This document shows, piece by piece, positions 9,420 to 18,600 of a DNA stretch of 26,128 nt. A program made the translations under genes and the position numbers. This DNA is from Chara braunii (lineage: Eukaryota; Streptophyta; Charophyceae; Charales; Characeae), in contig BFEA01000531.1 in assembly GCA_003427395.1 (NCBI GenBank), positions 578,329 through 604,456 on the forward strand, in the 5' to 3' direction. The notes beneath the pieces are model-generated. The model was not told the origin of the DNA. It worked only from the letters and a program-made list of their open reading frames with translations, and did not search any database. The stretch's first letter is position 1. Every line of letters starts with the position of its first letter.

Positions 9420-10094
9420 TAAGGAGAAAGTCTTAAGTTATGAATGAGATTGAGCTGCTGCCTCAGGAGCTTAAGCCTCAAATGAGGGAAGGGAAGAAGT
9501 CTCTGCCTGGAGACCGAAGGCCAATAAGTAAGGAAGGAATGGAGGGGAGATTCTGGATGAGTATGGTTTCTGCCTTCTGAGATGGGGGCAGAAAAGGACC
9601 CATAATTTATTATTGAGGTATGGTCGAGGGAATTTGTTCAGGATGGAGAATGAGAGAAGGGGGCTGTTGCCTCGGAGCCTCAGAGAGGAGGCCAAAGTGA
9701 AAGAAAGGCCAGGTCGAGGGCTTATGTAGAGGAAGAGGAGACTGGCAGCCGCCAAATTGAAAGCATCTTCGGCGAAAGATGACGAAGGAGTTTCTGCCTG
9801 CAGGATTAGCAAAAGGAGACTGACAGCCACCGAATCGCTACTCAGGGGATGGATGGGTAAGGGAAGCATTGCGGAGGATAAGAAATCATGTGTAGGGAAG
9901 AGGGCTTTGATTTGGGCCTTGTCAATAAGGGTGGTGGGGATCACAGCCTTGTGGCAGGAGTCTTTGGACCCTTGTTGCTGGGTGCTTCCCCTCCATGCTG
10001 GCCAGTTGTAACTCGTGGGCGGATTCGCAGCAAATAAGGGGAAGGGAAGCAGGAGGCCGGCAAGGGTGAAGAGCTCATAGGGGAGTTCGAGAGA
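9420..10094. promoter_or_regulatory. Purine-rich 5' flank of the ABCG gene
   Basis: Strong A/G bias with degenerate internal repeats: CTGCCTC near 9457 and TTGCCTC near 9666, and AGGAGACTGRCAGCC near 9737 and 9816. No clear TATA box was found close to the start. An in-frame TAA at 10035-10037 limits how far upstream the reading frame can begin. Confidence 0.35.
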
Positions 10095-13000
10095 ATGGGT
10101 GGGCAGGCTGTGTCCCGCAGCTGGAACGTCTCCAGATGCCTCTCCTCCTTGTGGATGATAGGTCTAGTGCTGTCATGGATTTGTGGAGCTGGGGGAAGCT
10201 GGGGAGTCGATACCTTTGCATGGCAGCGACTGCTGCAGCAGCAGCAGCAACAGGAACAGCAGCAACAGGAACAGCAACTGCAAGATAGGTTGCCGCCAGA
10301 GCTGCTGGTGCGGAGATTCGTAGATAGTGCACAGAGCCGGGGAGCTGTTTGTAATGACGAGTCGCCCGGGGTATACTACATCCGCACTCGAGCGGACGCT
10401 ACAAAATGGATTATATTCTTTGAAGGTGAAGCAGCCTGTGGCCAACACTGCCTCAGTGTTCTCCAGGGCGTGAACGCAACCAAGTTGACGGAATACCAGT
10501 CAGAGGTGAGAAAAAGCAGCGCTCCAGCGTATGAGAAATATGCAGCTCATTTGCAGGTGCTGTTCAACTCTACGACAACCCCCTTGAGATCTGTACCCTA
10601 TGGGCCATGGAACGATACCCTGCGTGGATACAATGTCCTCTCCGGTATCGAAAGCGAGAATCCTCGTTTCTACAATTACAACCGCGTTCTACTTCGCTAC
10701 TGCAGCTCAGACTTTTGGTTGGGGGACATGAAACCTAGTGAGTACTCTCGAAACACATCGTTTATGGGGTCCGTCATCTTCCAGTCGATCATGAAAGATC
10801 TACAGGGGTCGACTGGGATCCGCAATGCAACGGAGATCATATTGGCAGGCGGCGGGCTTGGGTCGGCTGGTGCATTGAACCATGCTGACTGGACTAAGGA
10901 ACAGTTTGGGAGGGGCAATCTCACCACGATCAAAGTCCTTGTGGACGCTTTCTACTGGGTCGGAAACAAAGAACTCGTCGCATCGACCATGGCGGTTCTG
11001 TTCATCTCGAATGCTGTGATGCGGCCTGAGTGCCGGCCTGGTGGGACATTCGAGGGGCTGCCATGCTGCATGCTCACGTATTGCATGGCTTCCACTCAGA
11101 TTGCCAAGGAAATACCAGTGTTTGTTGTCGCAAACGTCTTTGACACAGCCATGGTTTTCAACGAGTACCTTTCGAACAATGGTACTTTCCCGGAAGAGGA
11201 AGTCCCGTCGAACATGACCGGGTACCTGGACGTCATTGGAAGTGCCTATAGTGGTGCGGGTAAAGTTGAGGCACCCACAACTCCTGATATACGGTATCTT
11301 GTGTTCTTGCAGAGTGCGAGGGGGTTTTCGCAAGCGATGAAGACGACTCTTTTGCGGCCAGAGGTTGAAGGGAGGAACGGCTTAAGCTATTTCCTTCCTG
11401 CTTGCCTGGAACGATTTCAATTGCTGCCTACATTGGATGTCGGGCAACGGCAAACTCCGGTCGTGTCTGGGAACTTCAAGGCTTTACCTGCCCTCCGGAC
11501 ATGGGAGGTCGTTGCTATCCGGAACGATAGCTCCTCTCCAAATGCTGCCCCTGACACACATGGGGAATTGATCACTTTGAGGGACGCGATCACGCTGTGG
11601 GCCAATGCGACAGATTTCTCGTACAACAACTCCGTGCGGTTAGTGGACACTTGCACTTCTGTGATGTGCAACCCAACCTGCGGTGGACTGACGTACGACG
11701 CGGAGCTCTCCATGGATGGAACGTTCTTTGCGGTTCCATGGGACCTCGTTGTGCCGGTTGTGGCAACAATCCCCGCAGTGTTATGTTTTGCGATCGAGGT
11801 CCTCTTGGTCTGGAAATGGTGCTTGCTGCTGTCCACGCAGCGCAAGCTTCTGAAGAAAGGTAAGGACCATCATCGGAAACTTGCTGATGTGTCCCAGGTG
11901 GAGAGCGTCATAATCACCTTTCAGAATCTAAGCTACTGGGTCGACGACAGCAAAGAGGTACAAATCCTGCACGATGTGTCCGGCTGGGCAACAGCAGGTC
12001 AGCTGACAGCAATCATGGGACCATCGGGAAGTGGGAAGTCGACCCTTCTGGAGCTGCTGATAGGCCGTCGCAGCTCAGGAGTGGTTGAAGGAAGTCTTAT
12101 GATCAGTGGTTATCCGTTGTCGCAGAGACGAGCGTGGCTCAAGGCGAACACAACTTTTCTTCAGCAGGAAGATGTCGGCCTTCCCCAGCTCACGGTTCGG
12201 CAAAGCCTGACCTACAGCGCCATGCTGCGCCTGCCCCGGAAGATGTCCCTCGCCGCCAAGCTGATTCGAGTGGAACAGATTATTGAGGAAGTTGGTCTCG
12301 GCAGCTGTGCAGACACCATTTTCGGCGGGCCCAACCTTCCAGGCCTCAGCGGTGGCCAGAAACGGAGGCTCAGCATTGCGACAGAACTCTTAACATTGCC
12401 CTCGGTCATCCTGCTCGACGAGCCTACCTCCGGTCTCGATTCCGCGTCTGCATTGGACATCATCCGCCTTCTTTCCCGACTGGCTCGGGCAGGCCGTGTC
12501 ATTGCCCTTGCTGTGCACCAGCCTCGGCAGGAAATCTTTCAGATGTTTGATAGGTTGATCCTCGTTGCTCATGGCCAGGCCGTATTTTCCGGCACCCCCA
12601 CCGAAGCGATGAACATAATGAGGTCTCTGATGTCCACCACTGGCAGCCCCTACCACTACCATGAATCCAGCTCCCTGCCTCGATCCATGAAAAGCCCGGA
12701 TGTCATGAACAACCTGGAAACGGTTGACGAAGAGGAAGAAGGCGAGATGCCGTACGTCAACCCGGCTGACATGCTGCTGGACCTGCTGCAAACCGAGAGG
12801 GGTAAGATGGTCCTAAGTAACATCTCGCGAGACCCTCCCTCCGTGCGCCGCAGACCAAGTACAGATACATCGAGGAAGAGACAGCATGCCGGATGGTTCA
12901 CCAGACTTTGGGCGATGGAGGGTCGCAGTTTGGCTCGGGGCTTATTCTTCTGCCAGCTGCACATGTTACTGGTATTCCTTTTAGTCGGGGTGTGGTTGGG

Positions 13001-13826
13001 CCTGTTATACATGAATGCCGACATACCGTACGTTTATGCGAGTGCGTTGGCTGTTCAACTTGCGCTGGCGCCGATCATTCTCAGTCCGGGAATGGCGCAA
13101 GTGTTTTTCGATCTGCTGCCTCTATACAATGCGGAGAAGATGGTGGGTGCGAGCTCCAGCTGGACCTTCATGCTCACGTACTACTGCCAGAAAGCTACAG
13201 TCGGCAACTTTGCGATTATGTTTCTTGTCCCTCCCATTTACTGGATCTCGCGGATAAGTCCAAAGCTGACGGATTTCTTTCTGACGATCCTTATACTCAT
13301 CCTTTACTTCATGGCTTTCCTCGCAGCATTCTGCATGCTTCTCGCCTTGTCCCCCTCAAGGAAGGAGCAGATGCTCGGGGCCTCGCTCATGCAGATTTTC
13401 TTCATTCTTTTCTCTGGAACCCTGGTTCCGCCGAGTGTCCTTCCGCGATTGCTGCGCCCCCTGAAATACGCCTCCCTATTGTACTACGGCTTCTCTGCAG
13501 CCACAGTTACTAACTTTAAGGGTAAGAGTTACAACTGTGACTACTCGCGCATCGAATGCACTCTTTACACCGGTGACTCGTTTCTTGCATCCCTTGGTTT
13601 CCAGGATGTCAATGTCCATCGAAACATGCTTGTCCTGCTCGGATTCATCATCGTTGGCATGCCTCTTTCCATGGTTATCCTGTGGTGGAGGTACCGCCCA
13701 CGAAACATGCAAGGGCTGAGGTGGAATTGCTCAAAGACCTCGGAACCAAAGCTGAAGACGTCGGGACGGCCATCTGATCCGAGTGTAGAACTCGTAACCG
13801 CAGATTCGCCTGAACCCCAACGCTGA
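10095..13826 (+). CDS. NOTUM/pectin-acetylesterase-like domain fused to ABCG half-transporter
   Basis: A 1243-residue, intron-free protein. Residues 1-36 look like a signal peptide, followed by a Gln-rich stretch (48-63). About 68-450 resembles the NOTUM/pectin acetylesterase family (RYCSSDFW at 201-208, FMG at 223-225, VFD at 348-350, PAC at 435-437) and has many N-X-S/T sites, fitting an extracytosolic location. A membrane span at about 551-579 leads to an ABC domain: Walker A GPSGSGKST (642-650), signature LSGGQ (751-755), Walker B VILLDEP (771-777), H-loop His808. Six predicted spans follow (about 947-1197) with Cys1148 and Cys1155 in the last large loop. ABCG half-transporters dimerise and export lipids or other hydrophobic substrates using ATP; the substrate here is unknown. 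The esterase active site looks degenerate: AGGGLG replaces the GxSxGG nucleophile motif, GEA replaces the GGW oxyanion segment, and Arg440 lies at the expected His; Asp350 remains. The start is the first ATG after an in-frame TAA at 10035. Confidence 0.93.
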   Translation: MGGQAVSRSWNVSRCLSSLWMIGLVLSWICGAGGSWGVDTFAWQRLLQQQQQQEQQQQEQQLQDRLPPELLVRRFVDSAQSRGAVCNDESPGVYYIRTRADATKWIIFFEGEAACGQHCLSVLQGVNATKLTEYQSEVRKSSAPAYEKYAAHLQVLFNSTTTPLRSVPYGPWNDTLRGYNVLSGIESENPRFYNYNRVLLRYCSSDFWLGDMKPSEYSRNTSFMGSVIFQSIMKDLQGSTGIRNATEIILAGGGLGSAGALNHADWTKEQFGRGNLTTIKVLVDAFYWVGNKELVASTMAVLFISNAVMRPECRPGGTFEGLPCCMLTYCMASTQIAKEIPVFVVANVFDTAMVFNEYLSNNGTFPEEEVPSNMTGYLDVIGSAYSGAGKVEAPTTPDIRYLVFLQSARGFSQAMKTTLLRPEVEGRNGLSYFLPACLERFQLLPTLDVGQRQTPVVSGNFKALPALRTWEVVAIRNDSSSPNAAPDTHGELITLRDAITLWANATDFSYNNSVRLVDTCTSVMCNPTCGGLTYDAELSMDGTFFAVPWDLVVPVVATIPAVLCFAIEVLLVWKWCLLLSTQRKLLKKGKDHHRKLADVSQVESVIITFQNLSYWVDDSKEVQILHDVSGWATAGQLTAIMGPSGSGKSTLLELLIGRRSSGVVEGSLMISGYPLSQRRAWLKANTTFLQQEDVGLPQLTVRQSLTYSAMLRLPRKMSLAAKLIRVEQIIEEVGLGSCADTIFGGPNLPGLSGGQKRRLSIATELLTLPSVILLDEPTSGLDSASALDIIRLLSRLARAGRVIALAVHQPRQEIFQMFDRLILVAHGQAVFSGTPTEAMNIMRSLMSTTGSPYHYHESSSLPRSMKSPDVMNNLETVDEEEEGEMPYVNPADMLLDLLQTERGKMVLSNISRDPPSVRRRPSTDTSRKRQHAGWFTRLWAMEGRSLARGLFFCQLHMLLVFLLVGVWLGLLYMNADIPYVYASALAVQLALAPIILSPGMAQVFFDLLPLYNAEKMVGASSSWTFMLTYYCQKATVGNFAIMFLVPPIYWISRISPKLTDFFLTILILILYFMAFLAAFCMLLALSPSRKEQMLGASLMQIFFILFSGTLVPPSVLPRLLRPLKYASLLYYGFSAATVTNFKGKSYNCDYSRIECTLYTGDSFLASLGFQDVNVHRNMLVLLGFIIVGMPLSMVILWWRYRPRNMQGLRWNCSKTSEPKLKTSGRPSDPSVELVTADSPEPQR
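10236..10283 (+). repeat. CAG/CAA repeat encoding a Gln-rich tract
   Basis: Codons for residues 48-63 are mainly CAG and CAA with two GAA, giving a Gln/Glu tract between the signal peptide and the esterase-like domain. Such tracts often vary in length among individuals. Confidence 0.85.
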
Positions 13827-14327
13827 TAGTTCTCCCATTTCTAGCTTTTTGTTTTTTGTTTTATTTCGTTTTCTTTTCTGTAACTTTTTCCTTGTTTGAT
13901 ACCATCAAACCTTTTGTTTGGTTGGATGGACGGGCAAGAAGGGCTATTTGGCAGCTTGAGGGTAGATTTGCGTTGTTGATTAGGTGACTCACTTCAAAAG
14001 TCGGGAATTGTAACGAGGACTGGATGTTGTCGATTGCTACACTTCCTTTCACAGGGACATCTGTAGCGGAGATAGTTGTGTGGTTGCACTACACAGACAC
14101 TCCTCGTGAAGCAGCATGACGGATAGGAGCGAAGTGCATGCAAGCAAGAAGACAGGGAAGAGGGGGAGACTTGCATGGTTGCTCGGCTGAATTTTGCGCG
14201 GAGGAACTCCATGACCAGATCCTCGTTCACTGTCACGCCTTCCTCGTGGACTTTTTCATGGGGATTTGTCTCCAGGTTCGGCGAGCGGCTGTTTGTTATT
14301 GGTTGTGTTTGTGTTTGTGTGTGTGTG
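13827..14327. other. 3' flank of the ABCG gene
   Basis: T-rich sequence follows the TGA stop. No AATAAA was seen close behind the stop, so the polyadenylation site is not assigned. No further gene is recognised before the gap. Confidence 0.4.
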
Positions 14328-14365
14328 TGTGGGGGGGGGCGGGGGGGTGGGGGGGGGGGGAGAGG

Positions 14366-14420
<55 letters not shown>
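14328..14420. repeat. G-rich tract and (GA)n microsatellite at the gap edge
   Basis: A (TG)n run, then G tracts with quadruplex potential, then a GA repeat that runs into the gap. Confidence 0.9.
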
Positions 14421-14757
14421 NNNNNNNNNNNNNNNNNNNNNNNNNNNNNNNNNNNNNNNNNNNNNNNNNNNNNNNNNNNNNNNNNNNNNNNNNNNNNNNN
14501 NNNNNNNNNNNNNNNNNNNNNNNNNNNNNNNNNNNNNNNNNNNNNNNNNNNNNNNNNNNNNNNNNNNNNNNNNNNNNNNNNNNNNNNNNNNNNNNNNNNN
14601 NNNNNNNNNNNNNNNNNNNNNNNNNNNNNNNNNNNNNNNNNNNNNNNNNNNNNNNNNNNNNNNNNNNNNNNNNNNNNNNNNNNNNNNNNNNNNNNNNNNN
14701 NNNNNNNNNNNNNNNNNNNNNNNNNNNNNNNNNNNNNNNNNNNNNNNNNNNNNNNNN
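14421..14757. other. Assembly gap (337 N)
   Basis: Undetermined bases. Long frames reported across it are artefacts of reading N codons. Confidence 0.99.
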
Positions 14758-14850
14758 ACACACACACACACTCACACACACACACATACACACAGACAGA
14801 CACACACACACTCGCACACACACACATACACAGACAGACACACACACACT
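14758..14850. repeat. (CA)n microsatellite at the right gap edge
   Basis: CA repeat with CT, CG, TA and GA variants. The segment with CACATACACAGACAGACACA occurs twice (near 14780 and 14821), a higher-order repeat of about 40 bp. Confidence 0.9.
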
Positions 14851-15002
14851 CGCAGAGTGGTCACTGTTTATGACCCTGTTAGAACTCCACCTCCCATTTC
14901 CTCGCTCCCTCTTCTGTATTACAAGTAATACATATGACTGAGCATAATTAAGAGAACAGACAAAATATATGTTGAAGATCTGAGAATACTTGAACGAGAA
15001 TA

Positions 15003-15145
15003 TACCTCCGCCTTTGCTCTGCCTCCTTTCATAGTGTACAAGTGGGGCGCTATGGCACACGGGGATCTGGGCTGCTCGCGCACACCCACAATCAACACGG
15101 CGAGCCTTGTGCATGAGAGGCACGGTAAAAGGGGAGCTGCAAGAA
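15003..15145 (+). repeat. 3' module of the Josephin-bearing element, copy 1
   Basis: Matches 22135-22275 (+) and 23790-23935 (-). Shared landmarks are CTTTGCTCTGCCTCCTTTC, TACAAGTGG, TATGGCACACGGGGAT, a GCTCG block, GGCGAGCCTTGTGC and GAGAGGCACGGT. A one- or two-base difference shifts the frame relative to the other copies. It stands alone here, so it may be a 5'-truncated insertion. Confidence 0.65.
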
Positions 15146-15379
15146 CAAATGAAAGGGGTACCCCGAAGAAAGCAAACGTGAACACAATTAAGAAAGCGGT
15201 TTACATACCCCTATTGTACTTCATGTTGCTTGCTATAGAGGCAAAATTGTTTCATTGTTGGATTGTCTCAACTCAAGGGCTTTCATTATCTGTAATAGGA
15301 TTGAATACGCGTTGATTTTGGATCCGCTCATCTGGGTGGAATACGGCTGTTGTGGTGAAAACTCAAAACACACACACGT

Positions 15380-16045
15380 GTTTTGCCGGTTTGTGTTTTT
15401 ACACATGGCCTAATTCTTTGCCCTGCTTTGCAGCATGGGCTGCCTTGTTGATGAAGTAATGTCAGTGGTGGGTGGCCACAAGTTTTTTTCTGGGGTGGGA
15501 GTTTGGGGTTTTGCCCACAATATCTGTGCGAGGAGGTGCAGAGAGTGTTTGCTGTGGGTGTCATTCCTGCGGGTTGCTCTTTCGGAGCACATGGAAGAAT
15601 GGGGCAGCTTCTAGGTGGGTGTTTTAGGCAGTAGCACCCCTCGTGGTGTTGCGTGGAGATCTTGTGGAATTTGGCATAGTACTTTCTGGGGCCTCTCTGT
15701 TGCACCAAGATATCATCTGATTCTGCAGGTTGTGCGGCAGGTGGAGGTTCATGGCACTCTTGGTGTTGCATACAGGTCCTGCAGTGTATTTGTGATTTGT
15801 GGTGGTGTTGTAGGCCATCGCAGGGGGCTCTGATTTTTATTTTTAGACGAATGGCATTTGTGGTCGGTGCTTTTTTGTTGGTGGAGCCTTTTGTGTTATG
15901 CTATTTTGTGGTTTTGTGGGCCGACGTGGAGGGCTCTCCAAGTCTTTTCGGACCTATGGCGGATGGGGTTGGTGCTTTCTTGCTAGTGCAGTCCTCTGTC
16001 TTAGTATAGTTGCTTTTTGCCCTGCACCCTTTTATGGATTAAATA
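15380..16045. repeat. Dispersed repeat block shared with 17040-17520
   Basis: GGCCTAATTCTTTGCCCTGC near 15408 recurs at 17047, and TTTTGTGGGCCGACGTGGA near 15911 recurs in variant form near 17132, 17229 and 17445. Each is followed by a TTTTTNGGACC block and a TTCTTGCT block. No coding motif was found; frames here are T/G-rich. Confidence 0.7.
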
Positions 16046-16137
16046 ATTATATGTATATGTGCAAGTGTGCCGCTTCGGTGGCAGACGGGTGTGTGGGCAC
16101 TTTGCGCTGAGCCACACAAAAGTGGCCAACCTTGCTT

Positions 16138-16179
16138 TTTTTTTTTTTTTGTGTGTGTGTGTGGGGGGGGGGGGGGGGA
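16138..16179. repeat. Poly(T)-(GT)n-poly(G) tract
   Basis: A T run, then GT repeats, then about 16 G. Confidence 0.9.
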
Positions 16180-16459
16180 CAAGACTCCAATCTATTCGTG
16201 GGGAGCAGCACGTGCTGAGAACTGGGCCCAGCGTCCCATATGGAAATTTACATCGAATTTTGAAAGTTTGAGATACCGGGGCCCTTACCCGGCTTTGACT
16301 GAGAGAATTTTGAGCTATTAGAAAATTACTATGACAAACGACAGAAAAAAGGGTCTGCCCACAACAAATCATGCCACCACAGAGGTCCTACAAATGCTCA
16401 AAACCCTGTGAATCCCTAGCAACCCTTCTAAAGCTCTCCAGCACTGTCTTACTCCCTGC

Positions 16460-16680
16460 CGAGCTCTTCCAGGCCTCACACCCCCACCTTGCTGGGTTAC
16501 AGGCCAACACGACTCGCCCCAGCTCTGGCCAGCGTCGCCCCGGCAGCAACCCTTGGTTGTCCCTTGGAATGCCCACCCCAAAGCCTCCCCAGATCTCTCT
16601 ACCAGGCCTCAGACTCCTGCATCAGCAGGTTACAGGGCAACACCCCAGCACCGGCCAGCGTCGTCCTGGCATCAAACAGC
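16460..16680. repeat. Imperfect direct repeat, about 130 bp period
   Basis: CCAGGCCTCA, then a block ending GGTTACAGG, CAACAC, and GGCCAGCGTCG followed by GGCA occurs at about 16469-16545 and 16599-16672. Both are C-rich. No gene is assigned. Confidence 0.75.
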
Positions 16681-16986
16681 CGCAGATCACTCAGTATATC
16701 AGCAATGGAGTCGTTTAAGATGCGTTGCTAGAAGCCCACAGAATCTTGAATCTTTCTTAAGGCCCCCGTTGGCAACCAAAACCAACAAACCATGGATAAA
16801 GGAAAGACTCAGAAACATAAAAAGCCTCCCAACCACGAATCAGATAGGTGAAACCTATTCAATCCACCAACGACCACCACCAGCATGGCTGTTTTCAGCA
16901 CGTCTATCTGTACTTTTTTGCTATGGATGGCTTGTTATGTTTTTTTGGAGAGAATGAGATGGAGAATTTGGGGTGCTTTTTTAACA

Positions 16987-16987
16987 A

Positions 16988-17046
<59 letters not shown>
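16987..17046. repeat. (CA)n microsatellite
   Basis: About 30 CA units. Confidence 0.97.
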
Positions 17047-17048
<2 letters not shown>

Positions 17049-17098
17049 CCTAATTCTTTGCCCTGCTTTAGAGCATGGGCTGTTTGGATGTTTACGGG

Positions 17099-17272
17099 TG
17101 GCCACGAGTTCTTTTTGGGGGGAATGTATTGTTTTGTGGGCCGGTGTGGAAGGCTTTCCCAGTTTTTTTGGACCCCTGCTAGTGTGGAAGACGCGTGGCC
17201 ACGAGTTCTTTTTGGGGGGAATGTATTGTTTTGTGGGCCGGTGTGGAAGGCTTTCCCAGTTTTTTTGGACCC
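17099..17272. repeat. Tandem duplication, 97-bp unit
   Basis: TGGCCACGAGTTCTTTTTGG begins both units (17099 and 17196). The copies appear identical up to TTTTTTTGGACCC, so the duplication is recent. Confidence 0.92.
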
Positions 17273-17621
17273 TTAGCAGGGGGGGTCAGTGCATTCTTGC
17301 TGGAGGAGTTTTCTGTCTTAGGTAAGTTGTCTCCTATCTTCTTCCTCCTCTTTGGCAGTGATGCGAGTGTGTAGTTTGAGATGAATGTCGGGAATGCCAA
17401 TGCTGTTATATTTGATTGTTTTTGGTAAACGAGTTCTTGGTTTTGTGGGCCGACAAGGAAAGATCTCCAAGTTTTTTCGGACCTTTGAGGGGGTCGGGTC
17501 GGTACCTTCTTGCTGAACCTTGCATTTTCTATTATTTTGCCGATGTATACTTTTTCATGATGGACGGCTTGTGATGGTTTGTGAAGGGAATGAGAGAGAC
17601 AATCTGGGGTCTTTTAAAACA

Positions 17622-17622
<1 letters not shown>

Positions 17623-17678
<56 letters not shown>
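17623..17678. repeat. (CA)n microsatellite
   Basis: About 27 CA units, the paralogue of the tract at 16987-17046. Confidence 0.97.
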
Positions 17679-17873
17679 ATGGCTGAGTGGGTGTGTAGAG
17701 TGGGTTTTATGGCTGTGTCAGATTAGTTTCTCAGACGTACTGCCATTCTTGTCAGGGGTTTGGATTGACAGACTGTAGTATTGCAGGGTCAGAGTGAGTG
17801 AAGTCGACCACTTATCTCAGGGGTATCACTAACTCGGGGCAATGCGAGTCCTTATCCATCAGTCAAATGGATC

Positions 17874-17921
17874 CTGGGCAGACTGTGGAGGTTCAGCCTC
17901 CTGGTCAGTGAAAGTCCCACC
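17874..17921 (+). repeat. Decayed hammerhead ribozyme segment
   Basis: GCAGACTGT, GAGGTTCAGCCTC, CTGGTCAGTG and AAAGTCCCACC parallel the 5' two thirds of the motif at 18242-18301. The core CUGAUGA has shrunk to CUGG and the cleavage-site C is G, so it cannot be active. Confidence 0.6.
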
Positions 17922-18241
17922 ATGATTTTCTTTGTGGAGTTGTGTATAGCGAATATGATGACACATGCATGCATCTGCAGATTTGTGTGTGGAGCTCGTG
18001 TCTCTGTTGTTCTGGCCAGGGTTCTGTTTTTTATTTTTCTTTACTAGGTTGCTCGTAGGCAGGCGATGTTATGTGGCCTGGTGGCACAGATGACCCCGAT
18101 AAGAAAAAAAGCCAAAATTGTGTCACAGGTACTTGAGGGCAGTGGTCGGTGCGCACCTCAGGGTATCAGTTGGTGGGCAGTCGTTTATGCTTAACCACAA
18201 CTGGGGTTAAGGTGTATTATCACTTACAGTTAGGGGATTCT

Positions 18242-18372
18242 GCAGACTGTCGAGGGTTCAGCCTCCTGATGAGTCAGTGAAACTCCGACAAAACAGTTTG
18301 TCACAGCCCCTCGTGTGTTGTCCTCTTCTCCCTCTCTGCCTACGGTTTACCGGGCAGTTCTGTTTGATTATA
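18242..18372 (+). ncRNA. Repeat copy with a near-complete type III hammerhead ribozyme
   Basis: Self-cleaving RNA motif at 18242-18301. Stem III pairs 18242-18250 (GCAGACUGU) with 18293-18301 (ACAGUUUGU), nine pairs including two G-U. C18251 sits at the cleavage position 17. Stem I is GAGG (18252-18255) with CCUC (18262-18265) and a six-base loop. CUGAUGA (18266-18272) is the invariant core. Stem II pairs 18273-18277 with 18285-18289 with one A-C mismatch. The next core element should be GAA; here it is AAA (18290-18292), so G12, the general base, is lost and little or no cleavage is expected. The rest of the unit runs through a TCTTCTCCCTCTCTGCC tract to CCGGGCAGTTC and a TA-rich end. Type III hammerheads of this form are known from plant retrozymes; assignment to that class is inference. 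Confidence 0.7.
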
Positions 18373-18383
18373 TATATGGCCTC

Positions 18384-18532
18384 GTCAAACAGAGGTGTGA
18401 CAAACTATTTCATCGGAGTTTCACTGGTTCATCAGGAGGCTGAACCCTTATGTATCGTTGAACAGAGCTCCCCGGTAAACCGTAGGCGTAGAGGGAGAAG
18501 AGGACAAGAAACGAGGGGCTGTGACAAACTTT
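18384..18532 (-). repeat. Two head-to-tail partial hammerhead repeat units, minus strand
   Basis: On the minus strand the first unit (18532 to 18457) runs from GTTTGTCACAGCCCCTCG to TTTACCGGGGAGC. The next unit (about 18449 to 18384) starts GGGTTCAGCCTCCTGATGA and continues with a weakened stem II and GAAATAG. With the plus copy at 18242 it forms an inverted pair around 18373-18383. Confidence 0.7.
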
Positions 18533-18600
18533 TTTTTTTTTTTTTTTTTTAAAGCTATATTCTTCTCTCATCTATCTCATTTTTCTTGGTAGTACTCATC
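18531..18600 (-). mobile_element. 3' end of a SINE copy with poly(A) tail
   Basis: Minus-strand GAGAGAAGAATATAGCTTT followed by about 22 A matches the tail region of the SINE at the window start (GAGAGAAGAGTATAGCTC, then A-rich). The SINE end abuts both the hammerhead repeat and the truncated RT relic. Confidence 0.5.

Larger units (their letters stand above)
16908..17680. repeat. Segmental duplication carrying (CA)n tracts
   Basis: Positions 16908-17046 and 17545-17680 share ACTTTTT, TGGAYGGCTTGTKATG, GAATGAGA, a TCTGGGG/TTTGGGG block, TTTTAACAAC or AAAACAAC, and then a (CA)n run. The spacing is about 635 bp. Confidence 0.75.

Noticed and set aside
9471-9944. 157-codon minus-strand frame opposite the purine-rich flank
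   Set aside because: Composition follows the A/G bias of the plus strand and no motif is present.
14138-15123. Several 170-280-codon frames across 14421-14757
   Set aside because: They read through N bases and GA/CA microsatellites; no domain on either side.
18266-18320. Alternative type I hammerhead reading with ACA/UGU as a short stem III and cleavage after GUC
   Set aside because: Stem I would need pairing of ACAGCCCC with the bases before CUGAUGA, which is poor next to the core; the type III fold is much better.
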